NCBI GenBank assembly: GCA_026394155.1
Contig: JAPKYT010000055.1
Location: 1-41,257, forward strand
Direction of reading: 5' to 3'
From: a bacterium
Lineage (GTDB): Bacteria; Electryoneota; RPQS01
DNA length: 41,257 nt
The notes below the pieces were generated by a model. The model saw nothing but the letters and a program-made list of their open reading frames with translations, made no database searches and was not told where the DNA came from. The position numbers and the translations under genes are program-made. Each line of letters opens with the position of its first letter. The first letter of the stretch is position 1. This document shows, piece by piece, positions 1 to 10,006 of this stretch.

Positions 1-62
1 CGGCAGCCGGTCATCGCCACCGTCAACGCCAGCATGACTATCGCCATTCGCAGGGCGTTCAT
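1..62 (-). CDS. Lipoprotein, N-terminal signal peptide only (cut by window edge)
   Basis: On the minus strand an ATG at 62-60 overlaps the uvrB stop codon in an ATGA arrangement and opens a frame that runs off the window. The 20 visible codons read as a short basic start, a hydrophobic stretch ([12 protein letters not shown]) and then Thr-Gly-Cys, which looks like a lipobox (cleavage before Cys 19). The product is therefore probably an exported lipoprotein translated in coupling with uvrB. Nothing of the mature domain is visible, so no function can be given. Confidence 0.6.
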   Translation of the reverse strand, partial: MNALRMAIVMLALTVAMTGC

Positions 63-2041
63 TTCAATTGTCTTTTCAGTTTCTGAATTTCGTCGCGAAG
101 TTCGGCAGCTTTTTCGTATTCCTGCTTGCGGGCCAGAAGCCTCATCTCTTTTTCGAGCCGCGAGACCAGATCCTCCATCGCCGCGACCGTCATGAAGTCA
201 TGGTGCGCTTCCTCGACAATCTCGCGCACTCGGGCGTCAGCCACGGTCGTCGAGGCCAGCACGTCCTCCACCGATTTCACGATGGTCCGCGGCGTGATGC
301 CGTGAGCCTCGTTGTATTCCCGCTGAATGCGCCGCCGGCGCTCGGTCTCGTCAATAACCTTGCGCATGGAATCGGTGATCTGATCGGCGTAGAAGATCAC
401 TCGTCCGCGCACGTTCCGCGCCGCCCGTCCGGCGATCTGCATGAGGCTGCGCTCGCTGCGCAGAAATCCTTCCTTGTCGGCGTCCAGAATCGCCACCAGC
501 GAGACCTCGGGCAGATCCAGCCCTTCCCGCAGCAGATTGATGCCGACCAGCACGTCGAACTGCGCCAGCCGAAGATCGCGCAGAATTTCCACGCGGTCCA
601 GAGTCTCGATTTCGCTGTGCAGATAGCGCACGCGCACCTTCATGCCCTCGAGGTACTCCGCCAAATCCTCGGCCATGCGCTTGGTGAGCGTGAGCACCAG
701 CGCACGCTCCTTGCGCTCCACCACCTCGCGGATTTCCGCCAGCAGATCATCCACCTGTCCCTTGGTGGGGCGCACCGCGACTTCGGGATCCATGAGCCCC
801 GTGGGCCGGATAATCTGCTCCACCAGCACACCCTGGCTCTTTTCGATCTCATAATTTCCGGGCGTGGCGCTGACGAAAATGCACTGCTGCAGCCGGCTTT
901 CCCATTCCTCGAAGAACATCGGCCGGTTATCCAGCGCCGACGGCAGCCGGAAACCGTACTCGACCAGCGTTTCCTTGCGCGAACGGTCGCCCCGATACAT
1001 GGCGCGGAGCTGCGGGATGGACACGTGCGACTCGTCCACGATCATCAGGAATTCTTTGGGGAAGTAGTCAAGCAATGTGTCGGGGCGCTCACCCGCCCGG
1101 CGGCCCGCCAGATGGCGCGAATAATTTTCGATGCCGCTGCAGTATCCGACTTCGCGCAGCATTTCGAGGTCAAAGCGCGTGCGTTGCTCAATCCGCTGCG
1201 CCTCCAATATCTTTCCCCGCGCCCGCAGCTCGGCCACGCGCTCGTCAAGCTCGGCGGAGATCAAGCTCATGGCGCGCTCAAGGTTGGGCTGCGACGTGAC
1301 GAAGTGCTTGGCGGGGTAGAGAGCCAGCGTGTCCACCGCTTCGATGACCTCGCCGGTCAGAATCTGAATGTGTTTGATGGACTCGAGTTGATCACCGAGG
1401 AACTCGAGGCGGTAGGCCGTCTCTTCGTAGGCGGGATGAACCTCGATCACGTCCCCGCGCACGCGGAAGGCCCCCCGCGGAAAATCAAAATCGTTGCGGG
1501 TGTAGTGCATGTCCACCAACCGGCGAAGCAGCGCCTTGCGGGCGTAGTCTTCACCCACCCGCAGCGTGAGCAGCAGCTCACGGAAGTCCTGCGGCGAGCC
1601 CAGACCGTAGATGCACGAAACGGACGCCACGATAATCACGTCGGAACGCTCGATCAAAGCCGTGGAGGCCCTCAGCCGCAGACGGTCAATCTCCTCGTTG
1701 ACTTCCGTTTCCTTCTCGATGAACGTGTCGGTGGTGGCAACGTACGCTTCGGGCTGGTAGTAGTCGTAGTAGGAGATGAAGAACTCCACCGCGTTGCGCG
1801 GGAAGAACGACTTGAACTCGCCGTAAAGCTGGGCCGCCAGCGTCTTGTTGTGCGACAGAACCAGAGCGGGGAGTTGCACCTCGGCGATGACATTGTCGAT
1901 GGTGAAGGTCTTTCCCGATCCGGTGATCCCCAACAGCGTTTGGAAAGGCTCGCCCCGCCGGATGGCTGAGACCAGCTCGGCAATGGCCTGCCCCTGATCG
2001 CCCTGGGGGCGAAGGTCAGTCACGAGTTCGAACGGCCGCAT
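59..2041 (-). CDS. uvrB: UvrABC system protein B
   Basis: Damage-recognition helicase-like subunit of nucleotide excision repair. It is loaded onto DNA by UvrA, verifies the lesion and recruits UvrC. The 660-residue length is normal for the family. Walker A GITGSGKT is at residues 38-45, followed by the Tyr-rich beta-hairpin that clamps DNA ([10 protein letters not shown], about 91-100). The Walker B variant DESH is at 336-339, helicase motifs lie in the second RecA-like half, and a C-terminal UVR coiled-coil motif that contacts UvrC spans about 620-655. The ATG start directly follows a promoter with no room for a ribosome binding site, so the mRNA is probably leaderless. The next gene on this strand, a lipoprotein, overlaps the stop by 4 bases. 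Identification is secure. Confidence 0.98.
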   Translation of the reverse strand: MRPFELVTDLRPQGDQGQAIAELVSAIRRGEPFQTLLGITGSGKTFTIDNVIAEVQLPALVLSHNKTLAAQLYGEFKSFFPRNAVEFFISYYDYYQPEAYVATTDTFIEKETEVNEEIDRLRLRASTALIERSDVIIVASVSCIYGLGSPQDFRELLLTLRVGEDYARKALLRRLVDMHYTRNDFDFPRGAFRVRGDVIEVHPAYEETAYRLEFLGDQLESIKHIQILTGEVIEAVDTLALYPAKHFVTSQPNLERAMSLISAELDERVAELRARGKILEAQRIEQRTRFDLEMLREVGYCSGIENYSRHLAGRRAGERPDTLLDYFPKEFLMIVDESHVSIPQLRAMYRGDRSRKETLVEYGFRLPSALDNRPMFFEEWESRLQQCIFVSATPGNYEIEKSQGVLVEQIIRPTGLMDPEVAVRPTKGQVDDLLAEIREVVERKERALVLTLTKRMAEDLAEYLEGMKVRVRYLHSEIETLDRVEILRDLRLAQFDVLVGINLLREGLDLPEVSLVAILDADKEGFLRSERSLMQIAGRAARNVRGRVIFYADQITDSMRKVIDETERRRRIQREYNEAHGITPRTIVKSVEDVLASTTVADARVREIVEEAHHDFMTVAAMEDLVSRLEKEMRLLARKQEYEKAAELRDEIQKLKRQLK

Positions 2042-2047
2042 GGGCAG

Positions 2048-2076
2048 AATTTACGGCTTGTCTGCCAGAATTGCAA
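2048..2076 (-). promoter_or_regulatory. Sigma70-type promoter of uvrB (leaderless start)
   Basis: Read on the minus strand: -35 TTGCAA (2076-2071), 17-bp spacer, -10 TAAATT (2053-2048). Seven bases downstream is 2041, the A of the uvrB start codon, so transcription should begin at or within a base or two of the initiation codon. Three GGCAGAATT-like 9-mers (2043, 2064, 2084) spaced 21 and 20 bp overlap this promoter and may be an operator. Confidence 0.65.
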
Positions 2077-2174
2077 GTTTGACGGCAGATTCTTTCGTCG
2101 CTAAGTTACACATTATCAAGTGCCGAATGGTTCCGGGCGATGTCGTTGATGCGGAAGGGGTGCTACCTTTGATC

Positions 2175-2203
2175 TTGCATTTGTTAGGGGATTTTAGTAT
2201 AAT
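2175..2203 (+). promoter_or_regulatory. Sigma70-type promoter of the PPIase gene
   Basis: -35 TTGCAT (2175-2180), 17-bp spacer and a perfect -10 TATAAT (2198-2203). Transcription should start near 2210, giving a leader of about 35 bases that carries the AAGGGAG ribosome binding site at 2230-2236. It lies back to back with the uvrB promoter in a 203-bp divergent intergenic region. Confidence 0.75.
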
Positions 2204-2244
2204 TATTACCTTGAAAAATCAATGGGATGAAGGGAGACTTGGCC

Positions 2245-4080
2245 ATGATGTCGAAGATGCGCGAGAACATGCCGCTGATCATGTGGATTCTTGTCGGCGC
2301 CTTTCTCGCGACCATCGTTTTCTCGTGGGGTATGGGCGGATTCAAAGGCAAGCAGAGCCTCGACGGGGTGGTAGGCACGGTGGGAGAGCGGGAAATCCTC
2401 TACGATCAGTACAATCGGCTTGTTCAGGACCGCCTCGCGCGTCAGCGCAAGGAGGCAGACACATTGAAACCCGCGCCGATCACCGATGAGATGGTGCGCC
2501 AGGCCCGCAAGGATGTCTGGGACGAGCTGGTGCGATCCGAACTCATGGATGTCTATGGCCAGAGGTGGGGTATCGTGACGTCGGATGAGGAGGTGGCCTT
2601 TGCGGTTCGGAACAGCCCGCCCAAGTGGATTCGCGAGAACGAGAACTTTCTCAAGGACGGGCAGTTCGACCGCGCGCGCTACGAGGAGTTCTTGCGCGAT
2701 CCCCGCTCCGCTCAGGTGCTGGTTTCCATCGAGAACGAGTACCGCGCGTCCATCGGCAACCAGAAGGTGATCGAACGGGTCATCGCGCCGGTCTTCGTGA
2801 GCCCGGACGAAGTGTGGAACGAGTATGCCGCTACCACCCGCAAACTCAACGCGCTGGTCGTCTCATTCCCGCTGAACAAGTTCGCGGTGGACACCGGATC
2901 CATTACCTCGGCGCAGATCGGGGACTACTACACCCAGAACCGCGCCAATTACGAACTCAAAGAGCGGCGCAAGCTGGCGTATGTGACCGTACTCGTGGAG
3001 GCTACGCTTGAAGACTCGAACCGAGTCGTCGAGCTGGCGCAGGAGACACTGAACCGGGCACGGAGCGGTGAAGATTTCGCCGCTTTGGCCCAGGAGCTGT
3101 CGGAAGACCCGGGCTCGGCCGAACTCGGCGGGGACTTGGGCTACTTCGTTCAGGGGCGAATGGTCAAGGAATTCGACTCTACTGCCTTTGCCACCGCCCC
3201 CGGCCAAGTCGCGGGACCGGTGTTGACGCGCTTCGGCGCTCACATCATCAAGGTGGTGGACCGCAAGCCCGCCGCGGGCGGGGATTCGGTGCGCGCCAGC
3301 CATGTGCTCATCAAGTGGAAGGCCAGCTCGGAAACGGATGAGCGCGCCGGGCAAAAAGCCAAGGACTTCGTGGACGCGGCCAAAGCCGAAGGATTTGCCC
3401 AAGCGGCGGCGCGCTTCGGCCTTGAGGTCAAGGAAACCGACGGGTTCAATCAGAGCGCCAACGGCAACATACCGGGATTCGGAGCGCTTCCCCCGGCCAT
3501 GGATTTTGCCTTTTCCAGCAAGCCCGGTGCCATCAGCAACCTCCTCCGCACCAAGCCTCGCGGAGGAGACGCCTACGTGGTTTTTCAACTGAAAGAGGCT
3601 CAGCCGCGTGGCTATGCTGCGCTCGCCGAGGTCGAGTCCGCGATCCGGAGCGTGCTCGTGCGCGAAAAGCAGAGAGACCTTGCGCTGGAGGCGGCAGGGG
3701 CATTTCGCGGGCGCGTTCAGGATTCGGAGTCCTTCGCGGCAGAGGCTGCTCGCCAAGGGTTGAAGATTGACACCACCGGCGAGCGCGGGCAAAGGGAGTC
3801 TCTTGGGCCCATTGGCACCGACGAGAACGCTGCTAAATACTTGTTTACGTTGCAGATCGGACAAACATCGGAGCCTCTTAGCAACAGCCGTGGAGCTTAC
3901 GTAGTCGTGCTCATCGGCAAGACGGACCCGGATCCTGCCGACTTCGAAACCAAGAAGGCGGACATCTTGCAGCGTCTGCAACGCACCAAGCAGAACAACG
4001 TCTATACAGACTGGCTTTCCAAAGCGCAGAAGGAAGTCGGCGTGATGGACAAGCGGTATCTGTACTACACCGACTATTGA
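2245..4080 (+). CDS. Membrane-anchored PpiD/SurA-like peptidyl-prolyl cis-trans isomerase
   Basis: Periplasmic folding factor held in the inner membrane by one N-terminal helix. From the chosen start (611 aa), the membrane segment is at about 10-28 and is followed by Gly-Lys-rich sequence. A SurA-N/PpiD-like chaperone region spans about 40-190. A parvulin (PpiC) domain at about 240-345 shows the typical acidic EDF-A and GGDLGYF signatures, and a second, weaker rotamase-like region starts near the VRASHVLI segment. The start at 2245 is preferred over the in-frame ATG at 2227 because AAGGGAG at 2230-2236 lies 8 bases ahead of it and would fall inside a longer protein. The family is clear. Whether it acts as PpiD (inner-membrane release) or SurA (outer-membrane protein escort) cannot be told from sequence alone. 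Confidence 0.9.
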   Translation: MMSKMRENMPLIMWILVGAFLATIVFSWGMGGFKGKQSLDGVVGTVGEREILYDQYNRLVQDRLARQRKEADTLKPAPITDEMVRQARKDVWDELVRSELMDVYGQRWGIVTSDEEVAFAVRNSPPKWIRENENFLKDGQFDRARYEEFLRDPRSAQVLVSIENEYRASIGNQKVIERVIAPVFVSPDEVWNEYAATTRKLNALVVSFPLNKFAVDTGSITSAQIGDYYTQNRANYELKERRKLAYVTVLVEATLEDSNRVVELAQETLNRARSGEDFAALAQELSEDPGSAELGGDLGYFVQGRMVKEFDSTAFATAPGQVAGPVLTRFGAHIIKVVDRKPAAGGDSVRASHVLIKWKASSETDERAGQKAKDFVDAAKAEGFAQAAARFGLEVKETDGFNQSANGNIPGFGALPPAMDFAFSSKPGAISNLLRTKPRGGDAYVVFQLKEAQPRGYAALAEVESAIRSVLVREKQRDLALEAAGAFRGRVQDSESFAAEAARQGLKIDTTGERGQRESLGPIGTDENAAKYLFTLQIGQTSEPLSNSRGAYVVVLIGKTDPDPADFETKKADILQRLQRTKQNNVYTDWLSKAQKEVGVMDKRYLYYTDY

Positions 4081-4105
4081 GCGCTGCCGCAAAGCGGGTT
4101 CTCTG

Positions 4106-4140
4106 GAGGCGCGGCTCGCCATCGTTTCGGGTCGCGCCTC
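4106..4140 (+). terminator. Hairpin after the PPIase gene, possible terminator
   Basis: A 13-bp stem with arms 4106-4118 and 4128-4140 and a 9-base loop starts 26 bases after the PPIase stop. The outer 8 pairs are perfect GC-rich; the inner 5 include G-U pairs. It is followed by only two T residues, so it may be a weak or Rho-assisted terminator, or an mRNA 3' stabiliser. It sits just before the promoter of the polysaccharide genes, where a terminator would be expected. Confidence 0.45.
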
Positions 4141-4153
4141 TTGGCGTAAACCA

Positions 4154-4182
4154 TTGACTGTTTTGTGGAAAATGAGTACCAT
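4154..4182 (+). promoter_or_regulatory. Sigma70-type promoter of the polysaccharide operon
   Basis: -35 TTGACT (4154-4159), 17-bp spacer, -10 TACCAT (4177-4182). Predicted start is near 4189, about 26 bases before the Wzz-like start codon, with GAGGT at 4202-4206 as ribosome binding site. It is the only good promoter seen ahead of the three polysaccharide genes. Confidence 0.65.
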
Positions 4183-4214
4183 ACGGCGCAAAGCACCGTG
4201 CGAGGTATCCCCCG

Positions 4215-5438
4215 ATGTCTGACAATCGTTCCCATGAAGTGAACCTTCTCGACTTGGTCGCCTTCGTCCTGCGCTGGCGGGTGTTTCTCATCACCGCGAT
4301 TCTCTCGGTCTCCGTCGTGGTGGCCGTGATCTCATTCCTGCTGCCGCCCAAGTACCGCAGCACGGCCGTGATCAGGGGATCCGAAACGCAGTCTCAGGGA
4401 CTTGGCAGTCTGGTTGCATCGAAACTGGCTTCGCTCGGCGGCATCGCCGGAATTGCCGCGGGAATGGGCGAGATACCCGGGGAGCTCTATGTCGCGATTC
4501 TCAAGAGCCGTTGGATGTCTGAGAGTGCGATCACCGCGCTCGATTTGCGGAAGACTTACCGCCTCGAGGATGCGCCGATAGAAGACGTGGTGGCGACCTT
4601 CAAGGCGCGGACACGTTATGAACTGGATCCGCAGTCACAGACGATCACGATTTCGGCGGACGACGAAGACCCGCGCCGGGCTCAGAGCATCGCCACGTTT
4701 CTGGTAGACGCTTTGGACAGACGCAACTCCGAATTGCGGTCATCAAACGCCAGGCGCCAGCGCGAGTTTGTCGGCCAGAGACTGGATGATGCGAAGAGGA
4801 AACTCGCAGAACTCGAGGACAGCCTCGCGCGGTTCCAGATCGAGAGCGGTGTGCTGAACTTGGAAGAGCAGGTGAAGGCGACTATCGGTGCTGCGGCCGC
4901 CCTCGAGGCCGAGAAGCTGGCGCTGGAGTCCGAGCTGGAGATGAACCGGCAATTGTACGATGCCCAGAGTTCGGTTGCCGAGATGATACGCTTCAGATTG
5001 TCGGGAATTGAATCTACGCTGCGCCGTCTGTCGGCTAAGAAGACCGGCGCCGACAGGGATTTCGACTTCCTGCTTCACCTCAAGGATGCGCCCGAGCACG
5101 GGCTCATCTATCTTCGATTGACGCGGGACATCGAAGTTCAGCAGATTCTTGTGGCCTTGCTGCTGCAGCAGTATGAGCAGGCGAACATTGACGAGAAGCG
5201 GAATACTCCGACCATTCTCAGACTCGATCCGCCGACCTTGGCCGCCAAACGCGTGTGGCCTCGTCGCGGTATCATGGTCGGTGTTTCCGCCTTTGCCGCC
5301 CTTGTTCTCGGCTGCGGCTTCGCCCTTGCTTTCGATTCCTTGCGAAAGGCCGCCGCCGATCCGGGACACCCCCAGCATCAACGGCTTCAGAACATCCGCG
5401 AGGCAATCCGCCGTCCAAGGGATCGTTCACAGGCATGA
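4215..5438 (+). CDS. Wzz/GumC-like polysaccharide chain-length determinant
   Basis: Inner-membrane co-polymerase that sets the length of a surface polysaccharide or O-antigen and often couples polymerisation to export. The 407-residue protein has the family layout: a short cytoplasmic N-terminus, a membrane helix at about 23-43, a periplasmic domain with a Wzz-type beginning (YRSTAVI after the first helix), long coiled coil at about 185-300, then a second helix at about 345-370 preceded by a Pro/Arg segment (PPTLAAKRVWPRRG). No C-terminal tyrosine-kinase domain is present, so regulation by autophosphorylation, if any, needs a separate kinase. Start ATG has GAGGT 8 bases upstream. The stop overlaps the next start as ATGA. 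The general role is reliable; the polysaccharide is unknown. Confidence 0.85.
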   Translation: MSDNRSHEVNLLDLVAFVLRWRVFLITAILSVSVVVAVISFLLPPKYRSTAVIRGSETQSQGLGSLVASKLASLGGIAGIAAGMGEIPGELYVAILKSRWMSESAITALDLRKTYRLEDAPIEDVVATFKARTRYELDPQSQTITISADDEDPRRAQSIATFLVDALDRRNSELRSSNARRQREFVGQRLDDAKRKLAELEDSLARFQIESGVLNLEEQVKATIGAAAALEAEKLALESELEMNRQLYDAQSSVAEMIRFRLSGIESTLRRLSAKKTGADRDFDFLLHLKDAPEHGLIYLRLTRDIEVQQILVALLLQQYEQANIDEKRNTPTILRLDPPTLAAKRVWPRRGIMVGVSAFAALVLGCGFALAFDSLRKAAADPGHPQHQRLQNIREAIRRPRDRSQA

Positions 5439-6808
5439 TCGCCGCCCACAGCATTCGTGCAAGCGCCCAAACCCTGGTCCGCTCACCGGCCGCTTGGGGT
5501 GTGGCAGCTGCAGGGATCATGGCCGCCGGCTGGCTGGCCTATGGGTATCTGCCGTACGCGAATCTCGTTGGATTGAGCGTTCTTCTGCTGGCGGTTCTGG
5601 CGTTGCTCATTCGCAAGCCGGTCCTCGGAGCCGCGCTGGCTGCGTTCGTAATCACAGGCAGCATCACCGAGTACGTGCCTCGGAGTCTCAGCCCTCTTTT
5701 AGCGGTCGTGGTGGTCGTCTTTCTGCTGGGCCGATTGCTCCAAGGCGAATGGCGAGTGACATTCACGCCGTTGATGAAGTGGGCGTTACTGCTTTTCGCG
5801 TGGCACTTGCTGAGTGCGGCTTGGGCCTCTTCATACGACTACTTCACCCTTGCGGGTCTGTACCGAAATGTGCTGGTGCTGCTCGTGTTCACCTGGTGTA
5901 TTCAGAAGCCAAGTGATTATGTGTATGTGCTCATTGCCGCGGGCGCCGGCATTCTCCTTACGGCCGTCCTGTCGGTGAAGAGCATGCTTGATTTTCTGTC
6001 CAGCGGCCTTCTGTCACCGGAGACGGGCCTGCTTCATCATATAGACACTTCGCGTTTCTCTGGGCAGTGGCTTGACCCCAATATCCTCAGTCAGACTATC
6101 GTCCCCTTTGTCGGATTGAGCTACGCGCTGGTTCGAACTCGCCTGCCGGTGATGATTCGCGCCTTCGCTTGTACCGCGCTCTTGGCGGGGATTTTGGCTG
6201 TGCTGCTGTCCCTCTCTCGTGCCGGCATGGTCTGTCTCGCCGTGATGCTTGCTCTCATCATGGTAGCCGACCGTCGTCGCTGGCTCATCCTCGCAGTAGT
6301 CGGGGTCTTGCTGGTGCTCGTAGTGATGGTGTTTCCGGTCAACGTGTTCGGTAGAATAGGCACTCTCGCGCAGGGAAGAGGCGATGCCTCGATCAATCAG
6401 CGGACGGAACTGATGGGGGCTGGACTCCGGATGTTCGAGGACTCGTTTCCGCTGGGAGTCGGCCTCGGAAACTTCAGGACATTCTCCATGGACTACATGC
6501 AGGATCTCTGCTGGTCTGCAATTCCGCACAATACCTACACGGAGATACTTTCCGAGATGGGCATCATCGGCCTGATTCTCTTCGTCGGCGCGCTTTCGTC
6601 GGTGGCCGTACCACTGGTGCGGGTCAAGCGGATCATGGATTCCGAGAACTTCGGCCAGAACCTCGGGATTTGCATGCAAGCGGTGTTCGTGGCGATGCTG
6701 GTCTCCTACATGTTCCTCAGCATGAGTGCTTATGCGCCATACTGGATGGTTCTGACTCTGCTGAGCGTCTACCCGAAAGTGTTCGCTGACCGGGCTCCAG
6801 CCGTCTGA
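5435..6808 (+). CDS. O-antigen polymerase/ligase family membrane protein (Wzy_C)
   Basis: Polytopic inner-membrane glycosyltransferase that either polymerises undecaprenyl-linked repeat units (Wzy) or ligates finished glycan to a carrier (WaaL). The 457-residue protein has roughly eleven hydrophobic segments. The conserved Wzy_C region is visible: LSLSRAGMV, then a periplasmic loop with Arg-x-Glu-Leu and MFEDSFPLGVGLGNF, then PHNTYTEILSEMG leading into the next helix. The start is placed at 5435 because its ATG overlaps the stop of the Wzz-like gene (ATGA). An upstream extension in the same frame is Arg-rich, non-hydrophobic and overlaps that gene, so it is rejected. Next to Wzz- and WbaP-like genes a Wzy role is more likely than WaaL, but sequence does not separate them. 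Confidence 0.85.
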   Translation: MIAAHSIRASAQTLVRSPAAWGVAAAGIMAAGWLAYGYLPYANLVGLSVLLLAVLALLIRKPVLGAALAAFVITGSITEYVPRSLSPLLAVVVVVFLLGRLLQGEWRVTFTPLMKWALLLFAWHLLSAAWASSYDYFTLAGLYRNVLVLLVFTWCIQKPSDYVYVLIAAGAGILLTAVLSVKSMLDFLSSGLLSPETGLLHHIDTSRFSGQWLDPNILSQTIVPFVGLSYALVRTRLPVMIRAFACTALLAGILAVLLSLSRAGMVCLAVMLALIMVADRRRWLILAVVGVLLVLVVMVFPVNVFGRIGTLAQGRGDASINQRTELMGAGLRMFEDSFPLGVGLGNFRTFSMDYMQDLCWSAIPHNTYTEILSEMGIIGLILFVGALSSVAVPLVRVKRIMDSENFGQNLGICMQAVFVAMLVSYMFLSMSAYAPYWMVLTLLSVYPKVFADRAPAV

Positions 6809-6856
6809 ACGTCTGCCGATGGCATCGCCGCCGTTGTGCCCGCTCATCGTCATGCC

Positions 6857-8257
6857 ATGAAACATGCTTGGTATCTGCGCATCGCGCTGTTGATGGCTGA
6901 CCTGACCCTGCTCGAGGCCGCCTTCTTCGGCGTGTACTGGTGGCGGTTCAAGACGGGGATGTTCGTCAATCCGGTGGCTTTCTTCCTGCCGGACCTCCTG
7001 GTCCCCAGTTTGATTGTCGCCGGTTATTGGGTTCTGGTGCTGGCCTGGTTCGGGCTCTTTCGCTTTGATCCGCTTGCATCGCGCGCCAAAACTCTGCGCG
7101 CCTGTCTCAAAGCCAGCGCCTTTGGCGTGCTCATTTTGTTCATTCTCACCTTCGACCCCAATCAGCCTCTGCCGAGTTCACGGGTGATTCTCGCCTCGTA
7201 TGGCGCGGGCATTTTCGTGATCGTGGCCGTCAACCGTTTGGGGTTGCTCACCGTCCTGCGCGAGCTGCGCGTGCGCGGCTACGGCACCTTGCGTACCCTG
7301 CTGGTGGGCGGCGGACGCCGCGCGCGCAATGCCTTGCACTATCTCTCCGAGCATCCCGAGCTCGGCCTCAAGGTGCGCGGCATGCTGGCCGATTCCACCG
7401 ACCTGGCGTCATCAGAAGCCGCGCCGGTGCCGTACCTCGGGCCGCTGTCTCACTTCGGCCCGCAACTGCGCGGCGGCGGCGTCGAGGCCGTGCTCATCGC
7501 CGTGGACGGCGCAGCCGAGCGCCAACTTGGCCGTTTGGTGCGCGTCCTTCGCGGCCGGCGCACTCGTGCGTTCATCATGGCGGATCAATACCCGCTGCTC
7601 ACCGGCGAGGTCCGGCCGGCGCGCATCCACGGCCATCCGCTCGTGGAGATTCAGGCGGAACTGCTTTCTTGGGTCGAGCGTTTCTTCAAGAGAGTTACGG
7701 ACGTCGTCCTGTCGCTGGTTCTGTTGGTGGTCACGTCGCCCCTTTGGCTCGTTTTGTCGGCGCTGATTCCTTGGACGTCACCGGGGCCGGTATTTCACCT
7801 GCAGGCGAGAGTGGGCCTGAACGGACGCGTGTTTAAGCTGCTGAAGTTCCGCTCGATGAGACAGGATGCCGAGGCGCGGACGGGCGCGGTGTTGGCCGTC
7901 GAGGGAGATCCGCGCGTCACGGTCGTGGGCAGGTGGATTCGACGCACCCGACTGGATGAGTTGCCGCAGCTCATCAACGTGCTGCTCGGCCGGATGAGCA
8001 TTGTCGGCCCCCGGCCGGAACGCATCGAGTTCGTCGAGCGGTTCCTCAAGGAAGTCCCGTTGTATGCGCGCCGCCTGAACGTCAAGCCCGGCCTCACCGG
8101 ATGGTCGCAGGTGCATCTGAAATATGACCGCAGCGCCGATCAGATTCCCGTCAAGCTGAAGTATGATTTCTACTATATCGAGAACATGTCCCTGCCGCTC
8201 GACATCAAGATCATGTTCATGACGCTGTTCGTCATGCTGCGCGGCGAGGGACTCTAA
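6857..8257 (+). CDS. Undecaprenyl-phosphate sugar-1-phosphate transferase (WbaP/WcaJ type)
   Basis: Initiating enzyme of polysaccharide synthesis: it moves a sugar-1-phosphate from a nucleotide sugar to undecaprenyl phosphate in the inner membrane. Four helices lie in the first 130 residues. A Rossmann-like middle domain with LLVGGGRRAR spans about 140-250. The C-terminal bacterial sugar-transferase domain (about 270-466) has the re-entrant helix, KLLKFRSM, the catalytic-region DELPQLINVLLGRMSIVGPRP, and the LNVKPGLTGW motif. The start is uncertain. ATG 6857 gives the usual short basic N-terminus; GTG 6836 would add seven residues, and neither has a clear ribosome binding site. The donor sugar (glucose, galactose or other) cannot be read from sequence. 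It is the third polysaccharide gene and lies 16 bases before serS. Confidence 0.88.
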   Translation: MKHAWYLRIALLMADLTLLEAAFFGVYWWRFKTGMFVNPVAFFLPDLLVPSLIVAGYWVLVLAWFGLFRFDPLASRAKTLRACLKASAFGVLILFILTFDPNQPLPSSRVILASYGAGIFVIVAVNRLGLLTVLRELRVRGYGTLRTLLVGGGRRARNALHYLSEHPELGLKVRGMLADSTDLASSEAAPVPYLGPLSHFGPQLRGGGVEAVLIAVDGAAERQLGRLVRVLRGRRTRAFIMADQYPLLTGEVRPARIHGHPLVEIQAELLSWVERFFKRVTDVVLSLVLLVVTSPLWLVLSALIPWTSPGPVFHLQARVGLNGRVFKLLKFRSMRQDAEARTGAVLAVEGDPRVTVVGRWIRRTRLDELPQLINVLLGRMSIVGPRPERIEFVERFLKEVPLYARRLNVKPGLTGWSQVHLKYDRSADQIPVKLKYDFYYIENMSLPLDIKIMFMTLFVMLRGEGL

Positions 8258-9373
<1,116 letters not shown>

Positions 9374-10006
9374 TTGAGCGCCGCGCAAACTGACCCGATG
9401 CTCGAACTCCTTCACGCCGCGCGGGTGCTGGATCGCGCCGGATTCCTGCCCGCGAGCGACGGCAATCTGTCGGCGCGCGGAGATGACGGACGCGTCTTCA
9501 TCACGCGGTCTGACGTCGAAAAGCGGGCGCTGACGGAGGACGGTTTTGTGGCTCTCTCTCTGGATTGCAAGAGCTCGCCCGGCGCGTCTTCGGAGTGGCC
9601 CATGCATCGCGCACTGTATCGGGCGCGCCCTGACGTGAATAGTGTTCTGCATGTTCATTCGCCTTTTCTCACCGCCTTTGCTTGCGCGCACCGCATACCG
9701 TCGGTGAACCTGCTGGCGGAATCGTGCGCGTCGGTCGGACCCATCGTGCTGGTGGACTACCGGGCGCCCGGTTCGGAGGAGCTTGCTCAAGCGCTCTTGA
9801 CGGCCAGCATGACCGCGGGCGTCTATCTGCTGGCCAATCACGGTGCGGTGGCGGTGGGCGCAAAGGTGCGCGAAGCTCTGCACCGCTTGGAGCGCGCGGA
9901 GTTTCTGGCTCATGTTGAGTGGCTGGCCACCGCCTTGGGCGGCGGTGTGCCGTTGAATGCGGCGAGTATTCGCGAGCTGCAACGCGGCCGGGGTGATCGG
10001 TGCTGA
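9374..10006 (+). CDS. Class II aldolase/adducin family protein
   Basis: Zinc-dependent aldolase or epimerase of the FucA/AraD fold, 210 residues. The family signatures are in order: SDGNLSAR (phosphate-binding GN-S), EWPMHRALYRARPDVNSVLHVHSP carrying the catalytic Glu/His region and the metal ligands HVH (near 94-96), and a third metal His in LLANHGAVAVG (about 155). The TTG start at 9374 directly follows the serS stop and has GGGGGAG (9359-9365) 8 bases upstream, which decides it over the internal ATG at 9398. The gene overlaps tsaD by 7 bases. The substrate is unknown: fuculose-1-phosphate, ribulose phosphate or methylthioribulose phosphate type activities share this fold. Confidence 0.85.
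   Translation: MSAAQTDPMLELLHAARVLDRAGFLPASDGNLSARGDDGRVFITRSDVEKRALTEDGFVALSLDCKSSPGASSEWPMHRALYRARPDVNSVLHVHSPFLTAFACAHRIPSVNLLAESCASVGPIVLVDYRAPGSEELAQALLTASMTAGVYLLANHGAVAVGAKVREALHRLERAEFLAHVEWLATALGGGVPLNAASIRELQRGRGDRC

Noticed and set aside
68-1969. 633-codon open frame antisense to uvrB
   Set aside because: Long antisense frames are common in GC-rich genes; the sequence is His/Arg/Leu-rich with no family resemblance, while uvrB is certain.
2121-2135. GAATGGTTC as a possible LexA/SOS box before uvrB
   Set aside because: Too short and mismatched to known LexA sites, and it lies more than 40 bp upstream of the -35 box.
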